A stretch of 64,000 nt of DNA from Vibrio splendidus 12E03 (GCF_000272105.2 NZ_AJZD02000279.1:1-64000), one strand, 5' to 3'; counted from the stretch's first letter, positions 18,494-28,643 are shown. Numbers and translations are program-made. The notes: generated by a model from the letters alone, not told the origin.

Positions 18494-19663
18494 TTATTTT
18501 AGAATTGCATGTCCTAATTTCAGCGTCGAAGCTATATTTCTTGCCGTTCTAGTTAAGTTCAATTCAGCTTCTCGTAGTACTTGCTCGAGTGACTGAGGAG
18601 AGCGCACAGTCCCGAACAAACTGTTCATTTCACCATAAAGCGCTTCGACTTCAGTGCCCAGTGATCCGGCAATACCTATGGTTGGAATACCTTGTAAACT
18701 TGCACGCTTGGCAATGCCATAAGGTGTCTTTCCTTGCAGAGTTTGATTGTCCATCTGCCCTTCACCGGTAATCACAAGGTCGGCACCTTTCAACACATCA
18801 TCGGCTTGCAAAACGTCCAGTACCATCTCGATACCGGGTTTAATTTGCATGTTGAATAGCAAACCAAGTCCCATTGGAGCACCACCAGCCGCGCCATAAC
18901 CCTTACGCTTGTGAACAGAGTCATCACCACGAGTACAACCTTGAGATTCAGAAACTTGAGCAAAATTATCAAGCGCCTTATCAAGCATCAATACTTGGTC
19001 AGGAGTCGCCCCTTTTTGTGGGCCGAATATATGGCTAGCACCATTTTCACCACACAGCGGATTATCCACATCGCACGCGACGATCAACTCGATATCCGCG
19101 CAGCGTGAATCTAGATCAGTAAGATCAATAGATACTAACTCCGCTAACGCAGCACCACCTCGGTTAAGCTCTTGCTCTTTTTGATCTAGCAAACGACCAC
19201 CCAAAGCTTGAACAATACCCGCACCACCATCATTGGTCGCACTACCACCCAATCCGAGAATGATCGTTTGAGCACCCTGCTCTATCGCTTCTAAAATCAA
19301 CTGCCCTGTACCGAAAGACGAAGCTACCAAGGGATCACGCAGCTCTGGCGTCAGCAAGTCCAAACCAGATGCGGCAGCAATTTCAATCAATGCCGTTTTG
19401 TTGGGGTTGCGATCGGATGGTTCAAGCATCGCCCATTCAGCATTAACCAATGCGCCCAACGGCCCTTCCACTTGATGTTTTCGCTTCTGCCCCGCTAAAC
19501 CTTGCAGCAACACATCCACAGTCCCTTCGCCGCCATCGGCTAAAGGCAAGGTCACGTAATCCGCGTCGGGGAAGACTTCACGAAAACCTTGTTCAATACA
19601 CGCCGCCACCGATACAGCCGATAAAGATTCTTTAAACGAGTCTGGTGCAATAACAATTTTCAT
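18494..19663 (-). CDS. garK: Glycerate 2-kinase (GarK/GlxK family)
   Basis: 389 residues starting MKIVIAPDSFKESLSAV, the hallmark of type 1 glycerate kinases that convert D-glycerate to 2-phosphoglycerate. LPLADGGEGTVD, GLGGSATNDGGAG, GAAGGAPMGL and DLVITGEGQMD blocks are all present. No glyoxylate or galactarate genes are adjacent, so the source of glycerate is not shown. The ribosome site is weak. Confidence 0.92.
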   Translation of the reverse strand: MKIVIAPDSFKESLSAVSVAACIEQGFREVFPDADYVTLPLADGGEGTVDVLLQGLAGQKRKHQVEGPLGALVNAEWAMLEPSDRNPNKTALIEIAAASGLDLLTPELRDPLVASSFGTGQLILEAIEQGAQTIILGLGGSATNDGGAGIVQALGGRLLDQKEQELNRGGAALAELVSIDLTDLDSRCADIELIVACDVDNPLCGENGASHIFGPQKGATPDQVLMLDKALDNFAQVSESQGCTRGDDSVHKRKGYGAAGGAPMGLGLLFNMQIKPGIEMVLDVLQADDVLKGADLVITGEGQMDNQTLQGKTPYGIAKRASLQGIPTIGIAGSLGTEVEALYGEMNSLFGTVRSPQSLEQVLREAELNLTRTARNIASTLKLGHAILK

Positions 19664-19952
19664 ACTGAGAGATCCAAAAGATTAGTAATTTTGATGAGTG
19701 CCCGATCTAAAAATTCCCCTATTGAAGATCAGCAAGCTAATCACTTAATAGGGGCAGTATATAAAGTAAATACTAAGCAGATAGCCCCTCTCATTGAGGT
19801 TATTGATACCCGCAATTTGTGAGTTAGATCGACTACTTACATATTGGAATCATAGATTGAGAGCATCTACCGAAATTTTAGGCCAGGTAGAGTAGAGTTG
19901 CATAAATTGAAGATGGTATAGTCCACGAAAATCAAACATCTTGGACATCATT

Positions 19953-20162
19953 ATGCATTCTAGCGACATCATCAAATTGGCAAATTTAGGCGTTAATATC
20001 GAAATTTCAAAAGACTCTTCATTGCATCCTTCTGATGCGTTAGAAGTGGTAAAGATTGTTGCTGAAATCGGTAGCCAAATCATCATCAAGAAGAAGTACC
20101 ACACGGACTACCTCATTCAGATGGCTGAAGTGGGTCGTGATCATGTGACGATCGCTGTTTAA
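19953..20162 (+). CDS. Small conserved-type protein of unknown function, HPr-like pattern
   Basis: 69 residues beginning MHSSDIIKLANLGVNIEI. No family is recognised with certainty. The order SLHPSDALEVVKIVAEIG, then QIIIKKKY, then LIQMAEVGRDHVTI loosely recalls HPr (LHTRPA, strand, regulatory helix, final strand), with a His at the comparable place. The resemblance is weak and no HPr serine motif is evident. The ATG is preferred over an upstream in-frame TTG. Followed by a very strong terminator, which supports a real transcription unit. Confidence 0.6.
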   Translation: MHSSDIIKLANLGVNIEISKDSSLHPSDALEVVKIVAEIGSQIIIKKKYHTDYLIQMAEVGRDHVTIAV

Positions 20163-20190
20163 ACGCAGCCACTATTTCGACATTGATATA

Positions 20191-20231
20191 AAAATGCAGC
20201 ATATTGGGGGCAATATGCTGCATTTTCTCTT
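20191..20231. terminator. Strong terminator after the small gene and before ulaE
   Basis: Perfect 16-bp stem AAAATGCAGCATATTG/CAATATGCTGCATTTT with a GGGG loop, followed by TCTCTTTT. It can serve both the + strand small gene and the minus-strand ula operon. Confidence 0.9.
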
Positions 20232-20286
20232 TTCGTTAGGAGCATGGAGAACGCAAAGAGAAACTCGTTAAGCATTCTAAGTAGAG

Positions 20287-21168
20287 CTAGTGGCCAAACA
20301 ACATCGGAACACCCGTTTGAACACACACTTCATTCAAGCGTTTTTGTGCCGTGAGTATATTCTCTTTCCAGCGTTCATCTTGAGCCCACATCTCGATCAC
20401 GAGTGGTACAACGCACTCAGTCTCTTTCAACGTTTCAAAAATGGCATTGAAGTCAACCTCACCATCACCAATTACTAAGTCTCGAAATTGCCCTTTGTAC
20501 TCGTCAGTCACTTTATACGTGTCTTTGAGGTGGATCTGAGTGATATGAGGCTTACTCAGTTTTAGCTCAGTCACTATGTCGTAATTCCAACCAGAGATAT
20601 TGCCCACATCCGGATACGCCGTGAAATACGGTGAATTAACTTCGCGGCTCAGCACTTCGAACTTACTCAAAGAGTTCAGGTAATCGGTGTCCATGATTTC
20701 CACAGCAAGCATTACGCCCGATCTTTCAGCCAACTGCGCCGAAAGCTTCATTCCTTCAATGAACCTCTGGTGAGTTACTTTATCAGCAGGCTCGTAGTAA
20801 ACGTCATATCCAGCCAGTTGGATGGTACGAATACCCAATTTGTAAGCCAACGAGATAGCCTTCTCCATATGGATAACCGCTTGTTCACGAATCGCCGGAT
20901 CTGCTGAACCAAATGGGAACTTGCGATGCGCGCTTAAACACATGGATTGCAGAGGTACACCATGCTTTTCACACAGGTGACGTAGGGCATACACTTCCTC
21001 GTCATTCCAATCCAAACGGCTGCGGCGCTCGTCTGATTCATCTACCGATATCTCAAGAAAATCAAAGCCGAGTTCTTTGGTTGTTGCCAGCTTATCTTCC
21101 CAGCTAAGTTCGTTAGGTAGGGCCTTTTCATAAAGCCCTACACGGTGGCGTAACAAGTTTTGATACAT
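20287..21168 (-). CDS. ulaE: L-ribulose/L-xylulose-5-phosphate 3-epimerase UlaE
   Basis: 293-residue TIM-barrel epimerase of anaerobic L-ascorbate catabolism, turning L-xylulose 5-phosphate into L-ribulose 5-phosphate. It begins LRHRVGLYEKALPNELSWEDKL and shows FDFLEISVDESDERRSRLDW, LAVEIMDTDYLNS, AYPDVGNISGW and IHLKDTY, whose acidic and His residues bind the metal. Its GGAGG site overlaps the ulaD stop, indicating coupling. It is the last gene of the ula operon. Confidence 0.93.
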   Translation of the reverse strand: MYQNLLRHRVGLYEKALPNELSWEDKLATTKELGFDFLEISVDESDERRSRLDWNDEEVYALRHLCEKHGVPLQSMCLSAHRKFPFGSADPAIREQAVIHMEKAISLAYKLGIRTIQLAGYDVYYEPADKVTHQRFIEGMKLSAQLAERSGVMLAVEIMDTDYLNSLSKFEVLSREVNSPYFTAYPDVGNISGWNYDIVTELKLSKPHITQIHLKDTYKVTDEYKGQFRDLVIGDGEVDFNAIFETLKETECVVPLVIEMWAQDERWKENILTAQKRLNEVCVQTGVPMLFGH

Positions 21169-21176
21169 AACGCCTC

Positions 21177-21824
21177 CTAGTTCCAGTAGCGATCGATCTG
21201 AGCTTTTAGCGCTTCTGCTGTTTCTTTACCTTTGTCACCCGCAAGTGCGCGACCCGCGATAAAGGTTTTCGCTTTAATTCCTTCAAATAGGTATAGGTCT
21301 TCAGGCACGATGCCCCCTGTGATAGAAAGCTCGATGCCCATTTCAGATAATGCACGCATCTTCACAAGATCCTCTTCTGTCCAACCCACACCCGCTAATT
21401 CAGCATCACGAGAACGGTGGTAAATCGCTTGTGAAATACCTAGGTCGACCCAAGATTGAGCATCATCCATTGTCCAATTGCCGTAAATTTCGATTTGGAT
21501 TTCACCGTTAAATTCGTCAGCGACTTTCTTACATGCACCAATGGTGGCGATGTGTGCAGCCGCAGAAACCGTTATCCAATCAGCACCGGCTTCGAATGCC
21601 ATGCGAGCCAAAATCGCGCCACCATCTGTTGTTTTCATGTCACACACAAGGATATGGTCTGGGTGATTCTTACGAAGTGTAGACACCGCCGTCATCCCTT
21701 CTGCAAACGCCAAAATAGTGCCCACTTCAATCACATCAACAAAGCTTTCAACGTTGTTTGCTACTTCAATGGCAGCAGGAAGATTTGTTTGGTCTAGGGC
21801 GATCTGAATCATTGGTTTAGTCAT
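21177..21824 (-). CDS. ulaD: 3-keto-L-gulonate-6-phosphate decarboxylase UlaD
   Basis: 215-residue member of the orotidine-monophosphate-decarboxylase superfamily that converts 3-keto-L-gulonate 6-phosphate to L-xylulose 5-phosphate. Visible are IQIALDQTNL, VDVIEVGT, the metal and catalytic block VCDMKTTDGG and SITGGI near the phosphate-binding end. The start at MTKPMIQ follows AAGGAT. It lies 4 bp after the HAD gene and 8 bp before ulaE. Confidence 0.95.
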   Translation of the reverse strand: MTKPMIQIALDQTNLPAAIEVANNVESFVDVIEVGTILAFAEGMTAVSTLRKNHPDHILVCDMKTTDGGAILARMAFEAGADWITVSAAAHIATIGACKKVADEFNGEIQIEIYGNWTMDDAQSWVDLGISQAIYHRSRDAELAGVGWTEEDLVKMRALSEMGIELSITGGIVPEDLYLFEGIKAKTFIAGRALAGDKGKETAEALKAQIDRYWN

Positions 21825-21828
21825 GTTG

Positions 21829-22650
21829 TTATCCTTTAATTTGTTCACGTATTAGACGGGCTAAGCCATCATGGTTGTTATCTGTTGAGCACACGCACTG
21901 AACGTGTGACTTGACGATGTCATCAGCATTGAGCATCGCTACGCCTAATCCGGCGTACTTAAGCATGGATATGTCGTTGTGGTTATCACCGACAGCTATG
22001 ACGTCATCGGCGTGATAACCCAGGTCTGCGATGTATTCAGCAAGGCGTAGGCCCTTACTGTTACCTTTCGCAGCAAAATCTATTCGGTTTGACCAAGAAC
22101 GTTCACCGTTGAAGTTCTCTTCTATCCATGGGTGTTGCATTAAACGGTCTACTGAGTCTTGGCTGCCTTCCACCACAAACTTCCAAACGTGTTCGGCTTG
22201 CTGAGCCGCTTCAGTGAATGACTCCACTTGGTATATTTGAGGTCTGTGTTGCTCCGGTGCGGTTTCAGCCCAGCTTTCCAACGCCAGCATGTAAGCAAAT
22301 GGGTTGTACTGTGAGTACGTCATCGCATGTGTGATGTACATGACCATTTTGAGTTGAAACTCGTCAGCCATATCGATGAAGGTAAGCGCCTTATCTTTCT
22401 CTATGGCGTTTTGAGTCAGTACCGTTTCAGTCTCATAGTCATAAACATAAGTGCCGTTACAGCAGATGATTGGCGTATCTAACCCCAATTCGTAGTAGTA
22501 AGGTCGCGCCGCTGTGTGGTGTCGACCTGTAACAATCACGACATGACAACTTTGTTTGGCTTCTTGAATCGCCTTTTTTACCTCTGGATGAATCGTGTGA
22601 TCATCCTTTAACACGGTTCCATCGAGATCTAACGCCAGCACTTTATACAT
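21829..22650 (-). CDS. Cof-type HAD-IIB sugar phosphatase inside the ula operon
   Basis: 273-residue HAD hydrolase with motif I DLDGTVLKDD, motif II VTGRHH, the Lys of motif III and motif IV VGDNHNDISML. Cof-type enzymes remove phosphate from small sugar phosphates or cofactors. This gene is absent from the E. coli ulaABCDEF operon but sits between ulaF and ulaD here, four bases before ulaD. A role in dephosphorylating ascorbate-pathway sugar phosphates that build up is inferred only from position. Confidence 0.88.
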   Translation of the reverse strand: MYKVLALDLDGTVLKDDHTIHPEVKKAIQEAKQSCHVVIVTGRHHTAARPYYYELGLDTPIICCNGTYVYDYETETVLTQNAIEKDKALTFIDMADEFQLKMVMYITHAMTYSQYNPFAYMLALESWAETAPEQHRPQIYQVESFTEAAQQAEHVWKFVVEGSQDSVDRLMQHPWIEENFNGERSWSNRIDFAAKGNSKGLRLAEYIADLGYHADDVIAVGDNHNDISMLKYAGLGVAMLNADDIVKSHVQCVCSTDNNHDGLARLIREQIKG

Positions 22651-22761
22651 AGAGTCCTCTCACTTATTCCCTGAAATTAGGCCTAATCAATATTGAAACT
22701 ACTTAGAATCGAAACTCGTTAAACGGCTTACTTAAACGACTTATTTCAACGAAAAGCCGAT

Positions 22762-23460
22762 TTACTGTTGGCCGTAATAAGCATTTTCACCATGCTTACG
22801 CAGGTAGTGTTTGTCTGATAGCTCCGGCTGAATCTTGATGCCACTGTTCAGCGAGCGTGTAGCCAATGCCATTGCAGACACTTCCTCTAGCACCACCGCG
22901 TTATGAACGGCGTCGTTTGCATCTTTACCCCAAGAAAATGGCGCATGTCCTGCAACAATCACACTTGGAACTGCCATAGGATCAATTCGGCGTTGCTGGA
23001 ACTCTTCAATGATCACAAGGCCGGTATTTTTCTCGTACTCTTCAGATATTTCAGAGTGAGATAAACGACGAGTACATGGAATATCACCGTAGAAGTAGTC
23101 TGCATGTGTAGTACCCAAAGCTGGAATGTCGATACCGGCTTGCGCCCAAATCGTGGCACTGCGTGAATGCGTGTGAACAATGCCACTGACCTCAGGGAAA
23201 GCTTTGTAAAGCTCTAAATGAGTCGCAGTATCACTTGAAGGGTTGAGCTTCCCCTCAACGATGTTGCCTTCTAGATCGACGACGACCATATCTTCAGCGG
23301 TCATGTCGCAGTACTCGACACCCGATGGTTTAATGGCTATTACGCCATTAGCACGGTCAAACTCAGAGACGTTTCCCCAAGTGAAAGTCACCAAGCCGTA
23401 TTTCGGAAGTTGCAAATTGGCTTCTAAAACACGTTGTTTCAATTGGCTATATTTAGACAT
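22762..23460 (-). CDS. ulaF: L-ribulose-5-phosphate 4-epimerase UlaF
   Basis: 232-residue class II aldolase/epimerase that turns L-ribulose 5-phosphate into D-xylulose 5-phosphate. Typical blocks are [22 protein letters not shown], the zinc site [27 protein letters not shown] and [10 protein letters not shown]. The start at MSKYSQL follows GGAGG. Lies 10 bp after ulaC. Confidence 0.94.
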   Translation of the reverse strand: MSKYSQLKQRVLEANLQLPKYGLVTFTWGNVSEFDRANGVIAIKPSGVEYCDMTAEDMVVVDLEGNIVEGKLNPSSDTATHLELYKAFPEVSGIVHTHSRSATIWAQAGIDIPALGTTHADYFYGDIPCTRRLSHSEISEEYEKNTGLVIIEEFQQRRIDPMAVPSVIVAGHAPFSWGKDANDAVHNAVVLEEVSAMALATRSLNSGIKIQPELSDKHYLRKHGENAYYGQQ

Positions 23461-23470
23461 CGTTGCCTCC

Positions 23471-23938
23471 TTACGCCGCTTCCGCTTGAAGCAATGCTGC
23501 ATCAATTAAACGCGCCACTTCTTCTGGGCTTTTGCACGCGCGAAGTTTTGAGAAGTCTTCATCGAATTCAATCAAGTTCGCCACTTGCATAGTGCCTTCG
23601 ATGTGCTCTTCTGAGTCTTTACCCGCTAGCGTGATCAACACATCTACAGGCTCATCAACACCTTCAAACATGATTGGTGTTTCAAGCACAGTTAGCGCAA
23701 ACCCAGTACGAATAACACCGTCTTCAGGGCGGCAATGCGGTAGTGCGAACGCATCGTGAATACAGATATAAGGGCCTTCTTCACCAATCGCTTTGGTAAT
23801 CGCGTCGTAGTAACGCTCTTCTGCAATACCCGCTTTCACCAATGCATCAGTTCCAAGCTTGATCGCAGCTTTCCAGTCAGCCGCTTTAGCGTTGAGTAGG
23901 ATAGAGTTGTTCTGGATAAGAGATTCTTTTAGGTTCAT
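23471..23938 (-). CDS. ulaC: Ascorbate PTS enzyme IIA (UlaC)
   Basis: 155-residue mannitol/fructose-type IIA domain carrying the phosphate from HPr to IIB. The phosphorylated His lies in [14 protein letters not shown] (about residue 68). I prefer the ATG at MNLKES with GAG seven bases upstream; a GTG four codons earlier is possible. Sits between the IICB fusion and ulaF. Confidence 0.93.
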   Translation of the reverse strand: MNLKESLIQNNSILLNAKAADWKAAIKLGTDALVKAGIAEERYYDAITKAIGEEGPYICIHDAFALPHCRPEDGVIRTGFALTVLETPIMFEGVDEPVDVLITLAGKDSEEHIEGTMQVANLIEFDEDFSKLRACKSPEEVARLIDAALLQAEAA

Positions 23939-24003
23939 GTTATTGCTCACTTATATAATTGTTTTTATTGGCTCAGTAGCGCTATACCACTGAGCCATTT
24001 TCA

Positions 24004-25842
24004 TTATTTGTGGAAGTTATTCTCGATGATGGAAACCAGCTCGTCGCCGAAGGTTTTCACCATAATCATGTTCTTCACCGCTAACTGCTGCTTGCCCTCA
24101 GGAAGCCCCGTGATCTTCGCTGCAAGAGCAACCGAAGTAACGATGATGTCGAATGAGCCAAGGTGCGATTTGTAATCGGTGATAGCGCTGTTGAATGTCG
24201 TGCTTGGGATGCCTTTCTTGTCCAAGTACTCTTTGATTTTCTTAGAGCACATCATTGAAGAACCTTGCCCAGAACCACAGCACACTAGAACGCGAACCGG
24301 TTTCTGATCAGCTGCTGGCGACCCTCGATTTTCTGATGTTGTAGAAGCAGCCGTTGCAGAAACCGATGGAGCTTCAGCAGTTGCTGTCGATTGTTGTGGT
24401 ACCGCAACTTCAACCTCAATGCCTTCAGGCGTTACGGCAGTCATTGTTTCAGCAGCAGCTTCTGCGTCTTCTTCCGCTCGTAGTTGCTTAGAAGCGAAGT
24501 ACATGTAAATGCCTGCCAAAGCCAAAATCACAAAGAAGAACATGCTAGAGCTTGAGATACCTTGCATGATTGGTGGGAATACCAAAGCCCAGTCAGCCAT
24601 ACCCATCCAGCCATTAAACTCAGTACCTGATTGAGCGAAGATATGGATTGCCCAAGCAGAGCCAACCACTTCGATGATGCCCATCACGAAACAGATTTTC
24701 ATCACCGCTTTCCAGCCACCAAAGTGGTTAGCAAACACGCCGATGGTTGCGTTCGAGAAGAACATTGGGATAAAGCCAGGGATAATCATGATTGGCGCGT
24801 CGAACGCAAGCATTGCAAGCACTGCCGTGAATTGACCAACAGCACCCCACATGAAACCGAATACCATTGCGTTCGGTGAGTAGGCATAAATAGCCGCACA
24901 ATCGATTGCTAAAACAGCGTTTGGAATAAGACGTTGTGAGATACCGTTAAAGGCCTCAGACAATTCAGCTACGAACATACGAACGCCTGTTACGATAACT
25001 TGAATCGCGACTGCGAATTTCAAACCTGTTTCGAAAATGTAGATAAGCCAGTGAGTCTTGCCCGCCATGTCTTGAAGGTTATCAAGACCGAACGAAAGAA
25101 GAATAATGCCGAAGAAGCCAGTCATCACCAATGTTGTTGCAGCGATACTGTCGTGAAAAATGTGCAACCACTTAGGCAGTTTAATGTGGTCGACACTGTC
25201 GTTCTTGTCGCCAAGTTTCGGTGCAACCTTGGTGGCTACCCATGAAGCAAACTGCTGTTGGTGACCAATCGAGAAACCCGCCCCGCCAGTGACTTCTTGA
25301 GTCGGCTTGAACATGATGTTTGACGAAATACCCCAGTACAACGCCATCAATATTGCAGAGTAAATGATGGTTTCCCACATACTTGCGCCAAGCACGAAGT
25401 AGAAAACAGCAATAAGGCCTGCTTGCTGGAACATGATATGTCCAGTCAGCATGATGGTTCGGATACCCGTAATACGACGGAAGGCAACAAGAAGAATGTT
25501 CAGCCCAAGTGCCAGTAATACTGCATACCCAACCCAAGAGTAATTGTCGCCCATGGTTTCCATGGTGGACATCATGGAGGTGTACGGGTCAATCACCGAG
25601 CCCGTCAAGCCATGTATTTCACTCATTTTTTCGATAACTGGTTTGAAACCCGCTACCAATGTTCCCGCACCTACCTGCACTATCATAAAACCAACGATGG
25701 TTTTTATAGAGCCGGAGATAACAGTTGTTGCGTCACGTTTTAAAAGGATGTAGCCGAGACAAGTAACAAGACCGAGTAGCAACGGTGCTTTGGTCATTAC
25801 CTGACTGTAAAAAATATAGAAAATATCATATAAGAATTCCAT
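24004..25842 (-). CDS. ulaA: Ascorbate PTS permease, fused IIC-IIB (UlaA-UlaB)
   Basis: 612 residues. The first 460 form the UlaA/SgaT-type membrane permease with about 11 hydrophobic helices ([22 protein letters not shown]). An Ala/Thr/Glu-rich linker (about 465-510) leads into a IIB domain with the phospho-cysteine motif [10 protein letters not shown] near residue 520. In E. coli these are two proteins. It is the first gene of the operon, with ribosome site GGGG, and lies downstream of two UlaR-type half-sites. Confidence 0.94.
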   Translation of the reverse strand: MEFLYDIFYIFYSQVMTKAPLLLGLVTCLGYILLKRDATTVISGSIKTIVGFMIVQVGAGTLVAGFKPVIEKMSEIHGLTGSVIDPYTSMMSTMETMGDNYSWVGYAVLLALGLNILLVAFRRITGIRTIMLTGHIMFQQAGLIAVFYFVLGASMWETIIYSAILMALYWGISSNIMFKPTQEVTGGAGFSIGHQQQFASWVATKVAPKLGDKNDSVDHIKLPKWLHIFHDSIAATTLVMTGFFGIILLSFGLDNLQDMAGKTHWLIYIFETGLKFAVAIQVIVTGVRMFVAELSEAFNGISQRLIPNAVLAIDCAAIYAYSPNAMVFGFMWGAVGQFTAVLAMLAFDAPIMIIPGFIPMFFSNATIGVFANHFGGWKAVMKICFVMGIIEVVGSAWAIHIFAQSGTEFNGWMGMADWALVFPPIMQGISSSSMFFFVILALAGIYMYFASKQLRAEEDAEAAAETMTAVTPEGIEVEVAVPQQSTATAEAPSVSATAASTTSENRGSPAADQKPVRVLVCCGSGQGSSMMCSKKIKEYLDKKGIPSTTFNSAITDYKSHLGSFDIIVTSVALAAKITGLPEGKQQLAVKNMIMVKTFGDELVSIIENNFHK

Positions 25843-25925
25843 ATCTTTACCCCTGGTTAGTTTTTAATTTTAATGATTTGTAGGATGTGATGATTCTAAG
25901 TTTTGCTCACGAACTAGACTTTACC

Positions 25926-25970
25926 AATCAAAAGTAATCACTCAATGCTCACTTGTGATTACTTTGATTT
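25926..25970. promoter_or_regulatory. UlaR-type operator upstream of ulaA
   Basis: Inverted repeat of AATCAAAAGTAATCAC (25926-25941) and GTGATTACTTTGATTT (25955-25970), separated by 13 bp, about 85-130 bp before the ulaA ATG. The same half-site recurs before ulaR. Binding by UlaR is inferred. Confidence 0.7.
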
Positions 25971-26112
25971 ATGTCAATTAACCACACTAGGAATGCGCCT
26001 AATTGAGCTTGGGATCACATACAAAAACAACAAATTATTTAAAATCAATAACTTATAAAACATTGTGATTGAGATCCTATTTTTATATCGATGTGGTTTG
26101 ACAATCATGACG

Positions 26113-26148
26113 GTGATTATTAGAATCAAAACAAATCAAAAGTAATCA
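26113..26148. promoter_or_regulatory. UlaR-type operator upstream of ulaR
   Basis: GTGATTATTAGAATC (26113-26127) faces AATCAAAAGTAATCA (26134-26148), matching the half-sites before ulaA. It lies 35-70 bp before the ulaR ATG, so autoregulation is likely. The rest of the 340-bp gap between ulaA and ulaR shows no gene. Confidence 0.65.
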
Positions 26149-26182
26149 TCAAATTGTCACAACGACATAAAGAGTGATAAAT

Positions 26183-26938
26183 ATGAATGAAGTACAAAGA
26201 CATAACGGCATCGTGTCGCTGTTAGAAGATATGCAGACAATCAACGTCTCACATATCATTGATAAATTTAGTGTTTCACCAGCAACTGCAAGACGTGATA
26301 TCGCTAAATTAGATGAGCTAGGCCGACTGCGAAAGATTCGAAATGGTGCAGAGCGAGTAGAAACTCAGAAGAGGAAGTGGTCACCACTGAATATCAACAG
26401 CACTGAGTTCTATGAAGAGAAATCCGAGATTGCACAAGCAGCCGCTGGACTTTGTCAGTCGGGTGATACAGTCGTAATCAACTGCGGCTCTACAGCTTTC
26501 CTACTTGGCCAACAGCTATGTGGAGATGACGTTCAAATCGTAACGAACTACTTCCCACTCGCAAGTTATTTGATCAACGAAGATCATGACGATGTCATCA
26601 TCATTGGCGGTCAATACAACAAAGCGCAGAACATCTTTTTGAATCCAGCTCCTAATTCACTAGGCGGTTATGCAGGAAACTGGATGTTCACTTCAGGCAA
26701 AGGCTTAACTGACGCCGGGTTATACAAAGCCGACATGTTAACAGCCGTCGCTGAACAGCAAATGCTTGAACAGGTCGATAAACTCGTGGTGGTGGTCGAC
26801 AGTTCAAAGGTTGGACAACGCACCGGAATGCTCTTTTGCAATACCAAGCAAATAGACATCGTCATCACCGGTAAAGACGCCAATCCAGAAGTTGTTAAAC
26901 AGATTGAAGCTCAAGGGACGCAAGTCATCTTAGTTTAA
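26183..26938 (+). CDS. ulaR: DeoR-family repressor of ascorbate utilisation UlaR
   Basis: 251 residues with an N-terminal DeoR helix-turn-helix (VSHIIDKFSVSPATARRDIAKLDELGRLRKIRNGAE) and a DeoR sensor domain of the sugar-isomerase fold (VINCGSTAFLLGQQL, VVVVDSSKVGQRTG). The UlaR identity rests on this fold plus its place between the ula operon and ulaG. The ATG follows AAGAG; a GTG three codons upstream is less likely. Confidence 0.9.
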   Translation: MNEVQRHNGIVSLLEDMQTINVSHIIDKFSVSPATARRDIAKLDELGRLRKIRNGAERVETQKRKWSPLNINSTEFYEEKSEIAQAAAGLCQSGDTVVINCGSTAFLLGQQLCGDDVQIVTNYFPLASYLINEDHDDVIIIGGQYNKAQNIFLNPAPNSLGGYAGNWMFTSGKGLTDAGLYKADMLTAVAEQQMLEQVDKLVVVVDSSKVGQRTGMLFCNTKQIDIVITGKDANPEVVKQIEAQGTQVILV

Positions 26939-26981
26939 ATCACAGGGCAAATTGCCCTCCCAATAATAATAAATTCAGCTC

Positions 26982-27007
26982 AGTGCCTTAATCCAAATTA
27001 AGGCGCT
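26982..27007 (+). other. Hairpin in the ulaR-ulaG gap without T-run
   Basis: Eleven-base-pair stem AGTGCCTTAAT/ATTAAGGCGCT (one G-T pair) with a CCAA loop, 51 bp before ulaG. There is no following T tract, so an RNA-stability or processing hairpin fits better than an intrinsic terminator. Confidence 0.5.
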
Positions 27008-27058
27008 CGGCTCCCTACATCCAAAATTAATCAAATTATTGAAATAAAAGGTATTATC

Positions 27059-28126
27059 ATGAGCAATGTAAACGAAATCACTCGCGAGTCTTGGATCCTA
27101 AATACATTCCCTGAGTGGGGCACATGGTTAAATGAAGAGATTGAACAAACAGTTGTGCAACCGGGTACGTTTTCTATGTGGTGGCTGGGTTGTACAGGTA
27201 TTTGGCTAAAATCAGAAGAAGGTGCAAACCTATCAATGGACTTCTGGTGTGGTACTGGTAAAAAAACACAAGCCGTTCAAAAAATGAAAAACCAGCACCA
27301 AATGATGCGTATGGGCGGTGTGGAAGCACTTCAACCAAACCTACGTACCGCGATCTTCCCATTGGACCCTTTCGCTATCAAAGAGATCGATGCAGTTATG
27401 GCATCTCATGACCACGGCGACCACATCGATATCAACGTTGCAGCGGCGGTTCTACAAAACTGCGGCGAGCACGTTAAATTCATTGGTCCTAAAGCGTGTG
27501 TTGATTTATGGATGAAATGGGGTGTGCCAGAAGATCGTTGTGTTATCGCGAAAGTTGGCGACGAGATTAAGATCAAAGACGTCAATATTAAGGTTCTTGA
27601 TGCATTCGACCGTACTGCACTTGTAACACTACCAGAAGGGACTTCTTCTATAGACAAAGAAATTCTAGACGGCATGGATGACCGCGCAGTGAACTACTTG
27701 GTAGAAACAACCGGTGGCTCTGTTTACCACTCTGGCGACTCTCACTACTCTAATTACTACGCTAAACACGGTAATGATCACAAGATCGACGTTGCACTGC
27801 TTTCTTACGGTGAGAACCCACGTGGCGTAACAGACAAAATGACATCTTCAGACATTCTTCGTGCTGCTGAGTCTTTGAACTGTGAAGTGGTTGTTCCGTT
27901 CCACCACGACATTTGGGCGAACTTCCAAAACGACCCCCGTGAAATCGAAATGTTGTGGAACATGAAGAAAGAACGCCTGCAATACGGATTTGCTCCTTTC
28001 TTCTGGCAAGTAGGTGGTAAATACACTTACCCTACAGATAAAGGTCGCATGCACTACCAACACTTCCGCGGCTTTGCTGACATCTTCAAAAATGACCCAG
28101 AACTGCCATACCGCGCATTCTTGTAA
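27059..28126 (+). CDS. ulaG: L-ascorbate-6-phosphate lactonase UlaG
   Basis: 355-residue metallo-beta-lactamase-fold enzyme that opens L-ascorbate 6-phosphate to 3-keto-L-gulonate 6-phosphate, the first step after PTS uptake. The metal motif [22 protein letters not shown] and VVPFHHDIW are visible, and the length matches E. coli UlaG (354). AAAAGG lies seven bases before the ATG. It follows ulaR on the same strand with a 120-bp gap and ends at a terminator. Confidence 0.96.
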   Translation: MSNVNEITRESWILNTFPEWGTWLNEEIEQTVVQPGTFSMWWLGCTGIWLKSEEGANLSMDFWCGTGKKTQAVQKMKNQHQMMRMGGVEALQPNLRTAIFPLDPFAIKEIDAVMASHDHGDHIDINVAAAVLQNCGEHVKFIGPKACVDLWMKWGVPEDRCVIAKVGDEIKIKDVNIKVLDAFDRTALVTLPEGTSSIDKEILDGMDDRAVNYLVETTGGSVYHSGDSHYSNYYAKHGNDHKIDVALLSYGENPRGVTDKMTSSDILRAAESLNCEVVVPFHHDIWANFQNDPREIEMLWNMKKERLQYGFAPFFWQVGGKYTYPTDKGRMHYQHFRGFADIFKNDPELPYRAFL

Positions 28127-28148
28127 TCATTAGTAACCACTTTAACTA

Positions 28149-28171
28149 GGGAGCGATTCGCTCCCTTTTTT
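28149..28171 (+). terminator. Intrinsic terminator of ulaG
   Basis: GGGAGCG/CGCTCCC stem with an ATT loop followed by six T. Confidence 0.92.
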
Positions 28172-28194
28172 CATCATCGAATAAGGACATTGAT

Positions 28195-28437
28195 ATGGTA
28201 TTACGCGAATTTAAGAATCACTTTACTCGTGGTGATTTAAAAGCAGCCATTGGTGTTGTTTCGCCTTGTGCTAATGGCTATTACTTAATGGTGAAAAGCA
28301 ATCAGTGGGGTGTGAACAGTTTTCTTGAATCTGATAGAAAGATGCAACCCAGAGTATTTAAGACTCGACAGGCGCTGTTGAATGCGGCAAAAGCGATCGG
28401 TTTTCCTTACCACTCGATCGATATCCAACATCTCTAG
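28195..28437 (+). CDS. Small protein of unknown function (80 aa)
   Basis: Not recognised. The 80-residue basic product has no signal or membrane segment, begins MVLREFKNHFTRGDLKAAIGV and ends FPYHSIDIQHL. A good ribosome site (AAGGA, eight bases) precedes the ATG, which supports a real gene. It starts just after the ulaG terminator, so it has its own promoter or depends on read-through. Confidence 0.65.
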   Translation: MVLREFKNHFTRGDLKAAIGVVSPCANGYYLMVKSNQWGVNSFLESDRKMQPRVFKTRQALLNAAKAIGFPYHSIDIQHL

Positions 28438-28643
28438 CCGATAATATTCCGATTAAATTAAGATCGTTGAAAACCGTTATTCCAGCGGAATAAGCAAACC
28501 ATTCACCTTATGAATAAAACAAAACAGAAAGCATTTATTAATCCACTCGATAAAAATAATTCTTACAATTAAGCGTGTTTATTCGTTAATAATATTGTTA
28601 CTCAACGGCATAATAGTGATGAATCCATTCAACGAGTTAGGTT

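Noticed and set aside
21456..21797. 113-codon open frame opposite ulaD
   Set aside because: Antisense shadow of a well-supported enzyme gene.
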